64,000 nucleotides of DNA from Limimaricola cinnabarinus (GCF_002723615.1 NZ_KZ304953.1:1362-65361), one strand, 5' to 3'. Positions 35,688 to 45,307 are shown, numbered from the stretch's first letter. Notes: generated by a model not told the origin, from the letters alone. Numbers and translations: made by a program.

Positions 35688-35713
35688 GAACGCCGCCCCG
35701 AGGGGCGGCGTTC
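35688..35713. terminator. Terminator after the helicase gene
   Basis: GAACGCCGCCCC paired with GGGGCGGCGTTC with almost no loop, then TTCGTTT. Lies between convergent genes and can serve both. Confidence 0.85.
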
Positions 35714-35740
35714 TTCGTTTCGGCCCCTTCGGAAGGGGGC

Positions 35741-36271
35741 TCAGAGATCGAGATCGACGCCTTCGGTCTCGCACGGCGTGCCGAGCAGGCGCTCGCGCAG
35801 CGCCACGCTCTGCGCGGCAGTGACGATATCGAAGCCGCCGCTGGCGGCGCGGGCGCGGTGCTTTTCGGCCAGCGCCCCGCCGGGGCGCGCCGCCTGCGCC
35901 GCGCCGAAGGAGGCGGCGATGCCCGACCACGGCGCGGTGCGGGTCAACTCGTCCCATTGCGCGACCAGCGCAGCACCGCGGCCCTCCTTTAGCGCCTGCG
36001 CGACGAGCCGGGCATTGGGGGCGAGCGCCCAGACCTCGCGCGGGGTCTCGCGGCGCTGCGGCTCTGCCTCGGGGTCGCGCATCCCGCGCGGGCGGGTGGC
36101 GGCCTTGTGCATGGTATAGGCGGCGCGACAGATCGTGGCCTTTTCGTGGCGGCCATGGCCCTGAACGGGCGGCACACGGCCGAGAATGCGCATCATTTCA
36201 TGATGGTCGATGAGATGGGCCTTGTCGCCGAAGGCTTTGTCGCCGAAGGCCCGGGCGCCTGAATGCTGCAT
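35741..36271 (-). CDS. Conserved-looking protein of unknown function
   Basis: 176 residues from ATG 36271. The N-terminus repeats AFGDKAFGDKA, from a tandem DNA repeat of TGTCGCCGAAGGC. It contains many His, Met and Arg residues (HHEMMRILGRVPPVQGHGRHEK) and no signal peptide or membrane segment. No domain recognised. Codon use matches neighbours, supporting a real gene. Confidence 0.55.
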   Translation of the reverse strand: MQHSGARAFGDKAFGDKAHLIDHHEMMRILGRVPPVQGHGRHEKATICRAAYTMHKAATRPRGMRDPEAEPQRRETPREVWALAPNARLVAQALKEGRGAALVAQWDELTRTAPWSGIAASFGAAQAARPGGALAEKHRARAASGGFDIVTAAQSVALRERLLGTPCETEGVDLDL

Positions 36272-36467
36272 CGAAAAGCCTCCGAAATGACACATTTGCC
36301 ATGGTGTAGCAGGGCTCAACGCATCGCGTCACGATTGGATGCGTATTGTTGCCCGGAAAACGCCATATTCCCGGCCCCCTCTGCCATTGTTGGGCGAAAT
36401 TGCCGGTTTTCGCGGCCTCGGCCCCGGCGTCGGCGCCCCGTCTTCGCCCCATTTGCGCCACAAACGC

Positions 36468-36495
36468 AAAACGCCGCCCCGAAGGGCGGCGTTTT
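36468..36495. terminator. Terminator of the ffh-rpmE operon
   Basis: AAAACGCCGCCC and GGGCGGCGTTTT around a CGAA loop, just downstream of rpmE on the minus strand. Confidence 0.88.
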
Positions 36496-36519
36496 CTCGA
36501 ATCGCGATGGTCGGGGCTA

Positions 36520-36741
36520 TCAGAAGCCGAGACCGGCGTACTTGTTCTTGAACTTCGACACGCGGCCGCCGGCGTCCATGAGACGCGAGGAGCCACCGGT
36601 CCAGGCCGGGTGCACCGAGGGGTCGATGTCGAGCGACAGCTGGTCGCCTTCCTTGCCCCAGGTGGACTTCATCTTGACGACGGTGCCGTCGGTCATCTTG
36701 ACGTCGATGAGGTGGTAGTCGGGATGGATGTCCGCTTTCAT
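36520..36741 (-). CDS. rpmE: 50S ribosomal protein L31
   Basis: 73 residues. [18 protein letters not shown] and HPAWTGG identify L31. The zinc cysteines of the C+ form are absent, so this is the zinc-free form. Last gene of the long translation operon, 12 bases after rplS. Confidence 0.95.
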   Translation of the reverse strand: MKADIHPDYHLIDVKMTDGTVVKMKSTWGKEGDQLSLDIDPSVHPAWTGGSSRLMDAGGRVSKFKNKYAGLGF

Positions 36742-36752
36742 GTCGGCGCTCC

Positions 36753-37145
36753 TCAGGCCTTGGCCGCGGCCGTGTCGGCCTTGGGCTTGTAGTTGCTGAC
36801 TTCGGCGATACGGGCCGACTTGCCGCGACGCGAGCGCAGGTAGTACAGCTTCGCGCGGCGCACGCGGCCACGACGCACCACCTCGATCGAATCGATGTTG
36901 GTCGAGTAGAGCGGGAAGACGCGCTCGACGCCCTCGCCGAACGAGATCTTGCGCACGGTGAACGAACCCGCGATGCCCGAGCCGTTCTTGCGGCTGATGC
37001 AGACGCCTTCGTACATCTGGACGCGGGTGCGGGTGCCCTCGGTCACCTTGTAGCCGACGCGCACGGTGTCACCGGCCTTGAAATCGGGGATGGTCTTCCC
37101 CAGCGAAGCGATCTGCTCCGCTTCGAGCTGTGCGATCAGGTCCAT
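36753..37145 (-). CDS. rplS: 50S ribosomal protein L19
   Basis: 130 residues. [33 protein letters not shown] and [18 protein letters not shown] are standard L19. It sits at the 30S-50S interface. A short Ala/Lys tail follows the core. Preceded by GGAGTGACAGGC; 52 bases after trmD. Confidence 0.96.
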   Translation of the reverse strand: MDLIAQLEAEQIASLGKTIPDFKAGDTVRVGYKVTEGTRTRVQMYEGVCISRKNGSGIAGSFTVRKISFGEGVERVFPLYSTNIDSIEVVRRGRVRRAKLYYLRSRRGKSARIAEVSNYKPKADTAAAKA

Positions 37146-37197
37146 GCCTGTCACTCCTTGATTGCTCGCGGTTTGTCCCGCGACGTTGCGCGCAACC

Positions 37198-38025
37198 TCA
37201 GAGCTCTCGGTCTTCGTCCGGGTCCGCACCGCGCTCTTCGCAATACGCCCGCCAGAGATCAGGTCGCCGTTCTTTCGTCAGCCTTTCGGCCATGGTCCGG
37301 CGCCAGTCGGTGATCTTCGCGTGATGGCCCGAGAGAAGAATCTCGGGGATCGCACGACCCTTCCAGAGCGCGGGCTTGGTGTATTGCGGGTGTTCGAGCA
37401 GACCGTGGGAGAAGGATTCCTCCTCCGTGGACGCCTGATTCCCCAGCACGCGCGGTATAAGTCGGACGGTGGCGTCGATCAAGGCCTGCGCCGCGATCTC
37501 GCCGCCGGTCAGGACGAAATCCCCAAGCGAGACCTCCAGCACCTCGTGCTCCTCGAGCACCCGCTCGTCCACGCCCTCGAACCTGCCGCACAACAGGATG
37601 ACGCCGTCGGCCCGGCTGAGCTCGCGCGCCAGCGCCTGATCGAAGCGGCGGCCGCGCGGCGAGAGATAGATCACCGGTGTGACACCCTTGGCGCGCGCCT
37701 TCGCATCCCCGATGGCGCGGCCGACGATGTCGGGGCGCAGCACCATGCCCGCGCCGCCGCCGGCGGGCGTGTCGTCGACATTGCGGTGCTTGCCCTCGCC
37801 GTAAGGGCGCAGGTCGATCGGCTGGAGCTGCCACAGCCCGTCCCTGAGCGCCTTTCCCGTCAGGCTTTCGCCCAGCACGCCGGGAAAGGCCTGCGGGAAC
37901 AGGGTGATGACCTGTGCCGTCCAGGCGCCCGCGAGATCGGGCGTGTCGGTCATCAGCTCGCGCGGCTGCGCGGAGGGGCGGGCGCTCAGGCGCCCGGCGG
38001 CGCGGGAGGGGGGCATGTCGCTCAT
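37198..38025 (-). CDS. trmD: tRNA (guanine-37 N1)-methyltransferase
   Basis: 275 residues of the SPOUT family with the knotted SAM site [13 protein letters not shown] and [11 protein letters not shown]. It methylates G37 next to the anticodon to hold the reading frame. The N-terminal extension of about 35 residues before [10 protein letters not shown] is common in this group. ATG 38016 and 37953 are other possible starts. Confidence 0.94.
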   Translation of the reverse strand: MSDMPPSRAAGRLSARPSAQPRELMTDTPDLAGAWTAQVITLFPQAFPGVLGESLTGKALRDGLWQLQPIDLRPYGEGKHRNVDDTPAGGGAGMVLRPDIVGRAIGDAKARAKGVTPVIYLSPRGRRFDQALARELSRADGVILLCGRFEGVDERVLEEHEVLEVSLGDFVLTGGEIAAQALIDATVRLIPRVLGNQASTEEESFSHGLLEHPQYTKPALWKGRAIPEILLSGHHAKITDWRRTMAERLTKERRPDLWRAYCEERGADPDEDREL

Positions 38026-38086
38026 GGCTTCGGGCCATAGCGGATCGCGGGCCGCCGGGAAAGGTCCGGCGGCCCGGGGGCTCGGG

Positions 38087-38251
38087 TCAGGCCGCGAGGC
38101 CGATGATCCCGAACAGCACCAGCAGGAACAGCACCAGCGCGATGATGGCGAGCCACTTGGCCCCGGTGAGGGCGGCGCCGGAAATCCGGCCCATGCCCAG
38201 AAGACCGGCGACTGCGGCGATGGCGAGGAGGATGAGAATCCATTCGATCAT
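38087..38251 (-). CDS. DUF1328 small membrane protein
   Basis: 54 residues: MIEWILILLAIAAVAG, then a second hydrophobic stretch AIIALVLFLLVLFGIIG. Two membrane helices with GMGRISGAA between, as in DUF1328 (YtjA). AAAGG lies seven bases before this ATG, while ATG 38257 is only one base from it. Set between rimM and trmD in the operon. Function unknown; the family is often linked with stress. Confidence 0.75.
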   Translation of the reverse strand: MIEWILILLAIAAVAGLLGMGRISGAALTGAKWLAIIALVLFLLVLFGIIGLAA

Positions 38252-38335
38252 GTACATGCCTTTCGGTCTGCGCCCGGAAGAACTCCGGCGCTTCAAGCAC
38301 TCAACACGAACGGGTGGGGCCGGTTCCGGGCGCGA

Positions 38336-38845
38336 TCATCCCGCGAAGAGCCCCTCCGGCGGATCGGCGACGATGCGCCCCGAGGCGAGATCGACCGTCG
38401 GCACGGCGGCCAAGGTGAAGGGCAGCAGCACCGTCTCGCCGCCGCCGGGCGGCGCAACTTCGAGCAGGTCGCCGGCGCCGTGGTTGAGCACGTCGCGCAC
38501 CGTGCCCAGAAGCGCGCCGCCGGTGTCGTGCACCGCAAGCCCGATCAGGTCGGCGTGGTAATATTCGTCGTCGGGCAGGGCGGGCAGCCGGTCGCGCGGG
38601 GCGAAGAGATCGCAGCCCTTGAGCGCGTCGGCCTCCTCCTTGGTGGTGATGCCGTCGATCCGGGCGGTATAGGCGCCCGAGCCCTGTCCGGTCAGGACGA
38701 TCTGCCGGAACTCGCGGCCATCGGCGCTCACCAGCGGCGCGTAATCGACGATGGCCTCGGGTTCGGCGCAAAAGCTCTTGAGCCGCACCTCGCCGCGCAC
38801 CCCGAAGGCGCCCGCCAACCGCCCCACGCAGATCTTGTCGCTCAT
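38336..38845 (-). CDS. rimM: 16S rRNA processing protein RimM
   Basis: 169 residues. N-terminal [19 protein letters not shown] and the PRC-barrel [13 protein letters not shown] with [11 protein letters not shown] identify RimM. It binds S19 and helps the 30S head mature. GAGGATGTGAG precedes the ATG. About 60 bases after bluB. Confidence 0.94.
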   Translation of the reverse strand: MSDKICVGRLAGAFGVRGEVRLKSFCAEPEAIVDYAPLVSADGREFRQIVLTGQGSGAYTARIDGITTKEEADALKGCDLFAPRDRLPALPDDEYYHADLIGLAVHDTGGALLGTVRDVLNHGAGDLLEVAPPGGGETVLLPFTLAAVPTVDLASGRIVADPPEGLFAG

Positions 38846-38905
38846 CTCACATCCTCCAGGCCTGTCGTCCGCGTTGAAACGACAGCCCGCGCGAGAAGGC
38901 AAGCC

Positions 38906-39556
38906 TCAGCGCGCCTCGACCGGCAGGTGGCCGCGCCGGACCTCCCAGCCTTCGGTCTCGAGCTCGGGCGCGCGGTCGAGCGTCTGCGCGTAGCCAACGC
39001 AGAGATAGCCCACCAGCGTCCAGCCGGGCGGCACGCCGAGATCGCGGGCGAGACGGTCGGGGTCGAGGATCGAGACCCAGCCGGTGCCGAGCCCCTCGGC
39101 CCGGGCGGTGAGCCAGAACTGGGTGATCGCGGCGACGACCGAGTAGCGGCGCATCTCGGGCATGGTGGCCGCGCCGAGGCCGTGGCCCTTGGGCGTGGTC
39201 TCGTCGCAGAAGACGGCGAGCTGCACCGGCGCGTCGCGCATGCCCGACAGCTTCAGCCGGGCATAGAGCGTGGCGCGGCCGCGCGACTGGTCGGCCAGCG
39301 CCGCGGCGTTGGCCTCCTCGAAATTGGCAAGGGCGGCGGCGCGGGCCTCCGGGCTTTCGACCCGGATCACCCGCCACGGCTCGGACAGCCCCACCGAGGG
39401 GGCGGTCAGGAACGAATCGAGGCAGCGCGTGAGCGCTGCCTCGTCCACGGGCTCGGTGAGAAAGCGGCGCACATCGCGCCGCCGGTCCATCAGCCGGGCC
39501 AGCTCGGCCCGGAACTCCGGTGCGAAGGCGCCGGGGCGTTCCGGGCCGGGCTGCAT
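38906..39556 (-). CDS. bluB: 5,6-dimethylbenzimidazole synthase BluB
   Basis: 216 residues of the nitroreductase fold. RRRDVRRFLTEPV, APSVGLSEPWR and MPEMRRYSVVAAI ... GLGTGWVSILD are the BluB pattern. It breaks FMNH2 with oxygen to make the lower ligand of vitamin B12. ATG 39556 overlaps the rpsP stop (TGATG); a GTG lies directly before it. It is set within the ribosomal operon, with no other B12 gene nearby. Confidence 0.87.
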   Translation of the reverse strand: MQPGPERPGAFAPEFRAELARLMDRRRDVRRFLTEPVDEAALTRCLDSFLTAPSVGLSEPWRVIRVESPEARAAALANFEEANAAALADQSRGRATLYARLKLSGMRDAPVQLAVFCDETTPKGHGLGAATMPEMRRYSVVAAITQFWLTARAEGLGTGWVSILDPDRLARDLGVPPGWTLVGYLCVGYAQTLDRAPELETEGWEVRRGHLPVEAR

Positions 39557-39918
39557 CACTCGGCCGCGTCTTCGGCCGGGGCGGCGTCGCGCGCGGCCTT
39601 CTTCTCGGCGCGCTCCTTGGCGGCCTTGCCCGGCTCGCCCTTCTTGGGGTTGGAGCGGGTCTTCTTCTCGGTCACGCCGGCGGCTTCGAGCATGCGCGCG
39701 ACGCGGTCGGTCGGCTGGGCGCCCTTCGAGAGCCAGTCCTTGACGCGCTCGACATCCATCTTCACGCGCTCTTCGCTGTCCTTGGCAAGGAGCGGGTTGT
39801 AGGTGCCGAGCTTCTCGAGGAAGCGGCCGTCGCGCGGCATGCGGCTGTCGGTGGCGACGATCGAGTAGTGGGGGCGCTTCTTGGAACCGCCGCGGGCGAG
39901 CCGGATCTTCATGGCCAT
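39556..39918 (-). CDS. rpsP: 30S ribosomal protein S16
   Basis: 120 residues. [19 protein letters not shown] and [10 protein letters not shown] are S16. The C-terminal extension (about 85-120) is Lys/Ala/Glu-rich, as often in alphaproteobacteria. ATG 39912 is an alternative start. Coupled to bluB by overlap. Confidence 0.95.
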   Translation of the reverse strand: MAMKIRLARGGSKKRPHYSIVATDSRMPRDGRFLEKLGTYNPLLAKDSEERVKMDVERVKDWLSKGAQPTDRVARMLEAAGVTEKKTRSNPKKGEPGKAAKERAEKKAARDAAPAEDAAE

Positions 39919-39961
39919 GGGAGTGTCTCCTTGGGTGTTTTCGGTGACGGGGCAGGCCCCG

Positions 39962-40255
39962 TCAGGATTGGTGTTTCTCGTGGTGCTTGATGACTTCCTG
40001 GATGATGAAGGCCAGGAATTTCTTGGCGAATTCGGGGTCGAGATCGGCCTCGTTCGCAAGATCGGTGAGCCGGGCGATCTGCGCTTCTTCGCGGATCGGA
40101 TCGGCGGGGGGCAGGTCGTGCTCGGCTTTCAGCCGACCCACCGCCTGGGTGTGCTTGAACCGCTCGCCCAGCGTGTAGACGAGGATCGCATCGAGCCGGT
40201 CGATGCTCTCGCGGTGCTCCTTGAGCAGCTGTGCGGCGCGGGCGGCCTCGGTCAT
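39962..40255 (-). CDS. Chorismate mutase, AroQ type
   Basis: 97 residues, all helical. [34 protein letters not shown] and the closing helix [15 protein letters not shown] fit the AroQ class. It converts chorismate to prephenate for Phe and Tyr synthesis. Its start overlaps the stop of the GNAT gene. The placement in an ffh-rpsP operon is usual in this family. Confidence 0.9.
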   Translation of the reverse strand: MTEAARAAQLLKEHRESIDRLDAILVYTLGERFKHTQAVGRLKAEHDLPPADPIREEAQIARLTDLANEADLDPEFAKKFLAFIIQEVIKHHEKHQS

Positions 40256-40770
40256 GCGCGCGCTCCGGTCAGGTCGTGGCGCCAGATCTCGACGGCGGAG
40301 CCGTCGGGGTCGGCGCGAAACTCGCGGCCCGTGTTCTCGGCGCCGAGCCGCCGCGCGACCTGTTGGCTCGCGGCGTTGGCGGGGTCGATCATCGAGGCCA
40401 GCTCGACCATGCCGAGCCGGTCACGCGCGAAATCGAGCACGGCACGGCCCGCCTCGGTGGCATAGCCCTTGCCCTCGGCCCCCTCGTAGAGGTGATAGGC
40501 CAGCTCGGGCATCGGCCAGGGCTCGGGGCCCCAGATGCCGACAAGGCCCACCGGCTTGCCGGTCTCGCGCTCCAGCGCGGCCCACATGCCGTAGCCGAGG
40601 ATCTGCCAATGGCCCAGATGCAGCGCGATCACGCGCCACGCCTTGTGCCGGGGCGCGGGGCCGCCGACGAAGCTCGACCGTTCGGAGGCGAGGAACTCGC
40701 GCTCGGCCGGAAGATGGGCGAGCGAGGGCGGCACGAGGTGCAGCCTTTCGGTGGCGAGGCTCGGGATCAT
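40252..40770 (-). CDS. GNAT-family N-acetyltransferase (RimJ/RimL type)
   Basis: 172 residues. LATERLHLVPPSLAH at the N-terminus and the acetyl-CoA loop GAEGKGYATEAGRA are typical, with NAASQQVARRLGAENTG near the end. It may acetylate a ribosomal protein or small molecule. It overlaps ffh upstream by four bases and aroQ downstream by four bases. Confidence 0.85.
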   Translation of the reverse strand: MIPSLATERLHLVPPSLAHLPAEREFLASERSSFVGGPAPRHKAWRVIALHLGHWQILGYGMWAALERETGKPVGLVGIWGPEPWPMPELAYHLYEGAEGKGYATEAGRAVLDFARDRLGMVELASMIDPANAASQQVARRLGAENTGREFRADPDGSAVEIWRHDLTGARA

Positions 40771-42263
40771 TTCTTCCTCCCCAGGCCCGACAGGCCCGGC
40801 GGCAGACCGCCGCCACCGCCCAGCCCCGGCAGCTTGCCCATGCCGCCCGGCAGCTGCTTGCCGAGCATCTTGGCGGCCTTTTCCATCGCGGCGGGGTCGT
40901 TCGCGTCGGGCATCTCGCCGCCCTTGCCCATCATGCCCTTCATGGCCTGCTTGAGCATGCCGCCCTTGCCCATCTTCTTCATCATGTCGGCCATCTGGCG
41001 CTGCTGCTTGAGAAGCTTGTTGAGCTCCGACACTTCGAGCCCCGCGCCCTTGGCAATGCGCTTCTTGCGGCTGGCCTGCAGCAGGTCGGGGTTGGCGCGC
41101 TCGCGCTTGGTCATGGAGTTGATCAGCGCGATCTGGCGCTTGAGCATCTTGTCGTCGAAGCCCGCGGAGCTCGCCTGCTTGGCCATCTTGCCCATGCCGG
41201 GCAGCATGCCCATCAGGCTCTCCATGCCGCCCATCTTGAGCATCTGCTCGAGCTGCATCTTCAGGTCGTTCATGTTGAAGCGGCCCTTCTGGAACCGCTT
41301 CATCATCTTTTCGGCCTGCTCGGCCTCGATGGTCGCCTGCGCCTTTTCCACGAGCGCGACGATGTCGCCCATCCCGAGGATCCGGCCCGCGATGCGCTCG
41401 GCCTCGAAGGTCTCGATCGCGTCCATCTTTTCGCCCAAGCCGACGAAGCGGATCGGCTTGCCGGTCACCTTGCGCATCGACAGCGCGGCACCGCCGCGCC
41501 CGTCGCCGTCCATCCGCGTCAGCACGACGCCCGAGACGCCGATCTTGTCGTCGAACTCGGTGGCGACATTGACCGCGTCCTGACCGGTGAGGCCATCGAC
41601 GACGAGCAGCGTCTCGCGCGGGGTGACGGCGTCGCGCACGGCGGCCGCCTGCGCGATCAGCTCCTGGTCGATATGCAGCCGGCCCGCCGTATCCAGCATG
41701 TAGACGTCGTAGCCGCCAAGCGAGGCCTGCGTCTTGGCGCGCTTGGCGATGGCGACCGGGTCCTCGCCCTTGACGATGGGCAGCGTGTCGACGCCGATCT
41801 GGCGGCCGAGGATTTCGAGCTGCTCCATCGCGGCGGGGCGGTTGACGTCGAGCGAGGCCATCAGCACCCGCTTGCCGTCGCGCTCGGTGAGCCGCTTGGC
41901 GAGCTTGGCGGTGGTGGTGGTCTTGCCCGAGCCCTGCAGGCCGACCATCAGGATCGGCGCGGGCGGGCTGTCGATCTTGAGCTTGCCGGGATCGCTGTCG
42001 CCGGTGAGCACCGAGACCAGCTCGTCATGCACGATCTTGACGACCTGCTGGCCCGGGGTGATCGACTTGGTCACCGCCTGGCCGGTCGCCTTTTCCTGCA
42101 CGGCCTTGACGAAGTCGCGCGCCACGGAGAGCGAGACGTCCGCCTCGAGGAGCGCCACGCGCACCTCGCGCAGCGCCGTCTTGACGTCCTCATCGGAGAG
42201 GGCGCCTTGCTTGGTGAGCCTGTCGAAGACGCCGGAGAGGCGGTCTGAGAGCGATTCGAACAT
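40767..42263 (-). CDS. ffh: Signal recognition particle protein Ffh
   Basis: 498 residues. N domain, then GTPase with GLQGSGKTTTTAKLA, DTAGRLHID and GDGRGGAALS, then a Met-rich M domain with RQIALINSMTKRER and a long Gly/Met tail. It binds signal sequences and 4.5S RNA and targets membrane proteins. First gene of the operon that ends with rpmE; ATG 42263 follows AAAGGACCGCC. Confidence 0.97.
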   Translation of the reverse strand: MFESLSDRLSGVFDRLTKQGALSDEDVKTALREVRVALLEADVSLSVARDFVKAVQEKATGQAVTKSITPGQQVVKIVHDELVSVLTGDSDPGKLKIDSPPAPILMVGLQGSGKTTTTAKLAKRLTERDGKRVLMASLDVNRPAAMEQLEILGRQIGVDTLPIVKGEDPVAIAKRAKTQASLGGYDVYMLDTAGRLHIDQELIAQAAAVRDAVTPRETLLVVDGLTGQDAVNVATEFDDKIGVSGVVLTRMDGDGRGGAALSMRKVTGKPIRFVGLGEKMDAIETFEAERIAGRILGMGDIVALVEKAQATIEAEQAEKMMKRFQKGRFNMNDLKMQLEQMLKMGGMESLMGMLPGMGKMAKQASSAGFDDKMLKRQIALINSMTKRERANPDLLQASRKKRIAKGAGLEVSELNKLLKQQRQMADMMKKMGKGGMLKQAMKGMMGKGGEMPDANDPAAMEKAAKMLGKQLPGGMGKLPGLGGGGGLPPGLSGLGRKK

Positions 42264-42509
42264 GGCGGTCCTTTCCGACCGTTGCGTCAGTCCCGGCGCA
42301 CAATGCGGAACGGCGCCCGTGGGCGCAACGCGCTGACGGACGGCGATCCCCGATATGGGCCGGGGACCGGAAAGCGAAAGCTTCCGGGTTTGGGGGCCGC
42401 AGTTACGTCGGATCGCCCCGGGCGTCAAGAGCGGGAGCGAGAGCGCGGCGCGGCTTGGAGCCGGCGGCGATGCACCCTAGAAGGGGGCTCCATCCGCGAG
42501 GAGAGCCAC

Positions 42510-43385
42510 ATGGACAACTGGGACGAAATCCGCACCGCCTTTCACGTCGCCCGCATGGGCACGGTGTCGGGGGCGGCCGATGTGCTCGGGGTGCACCATG
42601 CCACGGTGATCCGCCATGTCGACGCGCTCGAGACGCGGCTCGGGGTGAAGCTGTTCCAGCGCCATCCGCGCGGCTACACCGCGACCGAGGCCGGGCGCGA
42701 CCTCTTGCAGGTGGCGCAGGCCACCGACGACCAGTTCGCCCAGCTGGTCAGCCGCCTGCGCGGGCAGGGCGACGGGGTCGAGGGCGAGCTGGCGGTGACC
42801 ACGCTCGACACGCTGGCCGACCTGGTCATGCCGCTGCTGATCGATTTCCAGGCCGAATACCCGGCGGTCATCGTGCGGCTGCTGACCGGCACGCGGCTGT
42901 TCCGGCTCGAATATGGCGAGGCGCATGTGGCGATCCGCGCGGGGTCAGTCCCCGATCAACCCGACAACGTGGTCCAGCCCCTCATGCAGATGCAGGTCGC
43001 GCTGGTCGGCGCGCGCAGCTACATCGCCCGCCACGGCCTGCCCGGCGGGGTCGAGGAGCTGCCGCAGCACCGCTTCGTCAGTTCGGACGACATGGAGAGC
43101 CGCGCGCCGTTCTATCGCTGGCTGCGCGAGAAGGTCCCGGCCGAGCGGATCGCCTTTCGGGCCTACGGCGAGCGCAACCAGCGCGACGCGGTGCTGGCCG
43201 GGGCGGGGCTCGGCTTCGTGCCGCTGCACGAGGCGCAGGCGCATGAGGACCTGACCATCGTGCATGGCCCCCTGCCGGAATGGGAGGTGCCGATCTGGGT
43301 GGTGACCCATGTCGACCTGCACCGCACCCCCAAGGTGCAGGCCTTTCTCAAGGTCTTGAAGGAGCGCGCGAAAAGCTGGAGCTAG
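42510..43385 (+). CDS. LysR-family transcriptional regulator
   Basis: 291 residues. The helix-turn-helix near 15-45 (GTVSGAADVLGVHHATVIRHVDAL in two pieces) and a LysR substrate domain from about 95. GCGAGGAGAGCCAC precedes ATG 42510. Divergent from ffh with 245 bp between; no obvious target operon beside it. Effector unknown. Confidence 0.85.
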   Translation: MDNWDEIRTAFHVARMGTVSGAADVLGVHHATVIRHVDALETRLGVKLFQRHPRGYTATEAGRDLLQVAQATDDQFAQLVSRLRGQGDGVEGELAVTTLDTLADLVMPLLIDFQAEYPAVIVRLLTGTRLFRLEYGEAHVAIRAGSVPDQPDNVVQPLMQMQVALVGARSYIARHGLPGGVEELPQHRFVSSDDMESRAPFYRWLREKVPAERIAFRAYGERNQRDAVLAGAGLGFVPLHEAQAHEDLTIVHGPLPEWEVPIWVVTHVDLHRTPKVQAFLKVLKERAKSWS

Positions 43386-43454
43386 GCTGAGGAACGATTT
43401 CGTGAGCGCGGCGTTGGCCCGGCAGATTCATATTTTGACCCCAGAGGGACAGCC

Positions 43455-43529
43455 ATGCGCAACATCATCTACATCATAGGTCTCGTCGTCGTCGTCATCG
43501 CGGTCCTGTCGCTGATCGGCCTCGTCTGA
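43455..43529 (+). CDS. 24-residue single-helix membrane peptide
   Basis: ATG 43455 after CAGAGGGAC opens a 25-codon frame. The peptide begins MRNIIYIIGLVVVVIAVLS and ends LIGLV, nearly all hydrophobic after a positive N-terminus: a lone membrane helix. Codon choice (ATC, GTC, CTC in third positions) fits a translated gene. Ends two bases before the convergent ArsR gene. I recall similar tiny proteins in related genomes, but function is unknown. Confidence 0.6.
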   Translation: MRNIIYIIGLVVVVIAVLSLIGLV

Positions 43530-43531
43530 TC

Positions 43532-43891
43532 TCAGCCCTCGGGCGCCGTCTCCGGGCCTTCGGAGGCGGTGACGCCCAGTTCACGCGCGAGAAAGCGCTC
43601 GAAGGCATCGAGATCGATGCCTTCCATCTGCCCGAAGCCCTGCATCCAGACCGAGGCCTCGCGCAGCCCCTCCGGCTCCAGCTGGCACCATGTCACCCGG
43701 CCGCGCCTGTCGCGGGTGATGAGCCCGGCCTCGGCCAGGACCCCCAGATGCTTGGAAATCGCCGCGAGCGACATGTCGAAGGGCTCGGCCACATCCGTGA
43801 CGGCCATGTCGTCCTCGAGCAGCAGCGCGAGGATCGCGCGGCGGGTCGGGTCGGCGAGGGCGGAGAATACCAGATCCAGTGAAGCGGCCAT
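43532..43891 (-). CDS. ArsR-family HTH regulator
   Basis: 119 residues. Winged helix with SALADPTRRAILALLLEDD and the recognition region LAAISKHLGVLAEAGLI. The cysteine pairs of metal sensors are absent, so it is unlikely to be an arsenic or zinc sensor. Members of this kind often pair with a SRPBCC protein; none is adjacent here. Confidence 0.85.
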   Translation of the reverse strand: MAASLDLVFSALADPTRRAILALLLEDDMAVTDVAEPFDMSLAAISKHLGVLAEAGLITRDRRGRVTWCQLEPEGLREASVWMQGFGQMEGIDLDAFERFLARELGVTASEGPETAPEG

Positions 43892-44051
43892 GCGGCGACC
43901 TGACCCCCATGCGGGGCGAACGTCAACCGCGCGGTTGAATGTCTCCGGCGCCTCCTCTGCCGCGCCACGCTTGGCAACTGCCCATCATCTTTCCGAAAAT
44001 ACGCAATGATAACAACGCCAAAGCCCGCGTTCCGTCGCGGATTCCCGGCGC

Positions 44052-44078
44052 TTGACCAATCCGGCCCCGCGCTATAGC
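44052..44078 (+). promoter_or_regulatory. Promoter candidate of the F0 operon
   Basis: TTGACC and TATAGC with 15 bases between, about 35 bases before the atpI start. The spacing is short for a housekeeping promoter, so this is only likely. Confidence 0.4.
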
Positions 44079-44111
44079 ACCCTCTTCGACCGATGAGGGG
44101 GCCGAACCGGA

Positions 44112-44450
44112 GTGTCCGACAGCAAAGACGAAGACGACTACGCCGCGCGGATGCGCGCGTTCGAGGAGCGTCTCGCCAAGGCCAAGGGCAAGCCGGAGGA
44201 AGCCGCTCATCAGGAGAGCCATTACAGCCAGGCGCAGGTCGCCTGGCGCATGGTGATCGAGCTTGTGGCCGGTCTCGCGATCGGCTTCGGGGTCGGGTAC
44301 GGTCTGGACACCCTTTTCGGGACCATGCCGATCTTCCTGATCCCGTTCATATTTTTTGGCCTCGCGGCGGGCGTGAAGACGATGCTGCGCACGGCCAAGG
44401 AGCTGCAGGTAAAACAGCAGGCCGATCCGGCCGGCGACGACGAGGGCTGA
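44112..44450 (+). CDS. atpI: ATP synthase accessory protein AtpI
   Basis: 112 residues from a GTG after CCGGA. Charged N-terminus (about 1-45), then two membrane helices ([19 protein letters not shown] and [14 protein letters not shown]). AtpI helps assemble the c-ring. First gene of the F0 operon, four bases before atpB. Confidence 0.88.
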   Translation: MSDSKDEDDYAARMRAFEERLAKAKGKPEEAAHQESHYSQAQVAWRMVIELVAGLAIGFGVGYGLDTLFGTMPIFLIPFIFFGLAAGVKTMLRTAKELQVKQQADPAGDDEG

Positions 44451-44454
44451 GAGA

Positions 44455-45237
44455 ATGGCGACAGAGACGGTTGCGGTGGTCGACGGGCATGCGGAAGAGG
44501 CCGGTGGCCTGGTGTTCCACCCCTTCGACCAGTTCGAGGTCAAGCCGCTGTTCGGCGAGATCGGCGATCCCGTTTCCTGGTACACCATCACCAACGTCAC
44601 CTTCTGGATGGCGCTGTCGGTGCTGTGCGTGATCGGCCTGCTGGTGCTCGGCACCCGCGGCCGCGCCGTGATCCCCAGCCGCATCCAGTCGGCGGCCGAG
44701 CTGGTCTATGGCTTCGTCTACAAGATGGTCGAGGACGTCACCGGCAAGGAAGGGCTCAAGTACTTCCCCTGGATCATGACGCTGTTCCTGTTCATCCTGT
44801 TCTCGAACTATCTCGGCCTGTTGCCGATGGCCTTCACCACCACCTCGCACATCGCGGTGACGGCGGTTCTGGCTCTGGGCGTCTTCCTCGGCGTGACGAT
44901 CCTCGGCTTCGTCAAGAACGGCATGGCCTTTCTCGGCCTGTTCTGGATGAAGGACGCGCCGCTGTTCCTGCGCCCGATCATCGCCATCATCGAGGTGATC
45001 TCGTATTTCGTCCGTCCCGTCAGCCACTCCATCCGTCTGGCCGGCAACCTCGTGGCGGGCCACGCCATGATCAAGGTGTTCGCGGGCTTTGCCGCCATCG
45101 CCGCGCTGTCGCCGCTTTCGGTGCTCGCGATCACCGCGATCTACGGGCTCGAAGTGCTCGTGGCCGGCATCCAGGCCTACGTGTTCACCATCCTCACCTG
45201 CATCTACCTCAAGGACGCGCTGCACCCCTCCCACTGA
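44455..45237 (+). CDS. atpB: ATP synthase F0 subunit a
   Basis: 260 residues with about five to six membrane helices. The proton-path arginine lies in [13 protein letters not shown], near residue 190. Forms the half-channels next to the c-ring. Preceded by GAGAATGG-type spacing right after atpI. Confidence 0.95.
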   Translation: MATETVAVVDGHAEEAGGLVFHPFDQFEVKPLFGEIGDPVSWYTITNVTFWMALSVLCVIGLLVLGTRGRAVIPSRIQSAAELVYGFVYKMVEDVTGKEGLKYFPWIMTLFLFILFSNYLGLLPMAFTTTSHIAVTAVLALGVFLGVTILGFVKNGMAFLGLFWMKDAPLFLRPIIAIIEVISYFVRPVSHSIRLAGNLVAGHAMIKVFAGFAAIAALSPLSVLAITAIYGLEVLVAGIQAYVFTILTCIYLKDALHPSH

Positions 45238-45307
45238 GGACGGGGGCGCGATCCTCGCGGTCGGTTCACCCTTCACCCAACGCAATTCCAAATCAGGAGA
45301 TACCCCC

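Noticed and set aside
39557-39960. B12 riboswitch before bluB
   Set aside because: The upstream sequence is rpsP coding sequence and a short gap; no B12-box-like segment was recognised.
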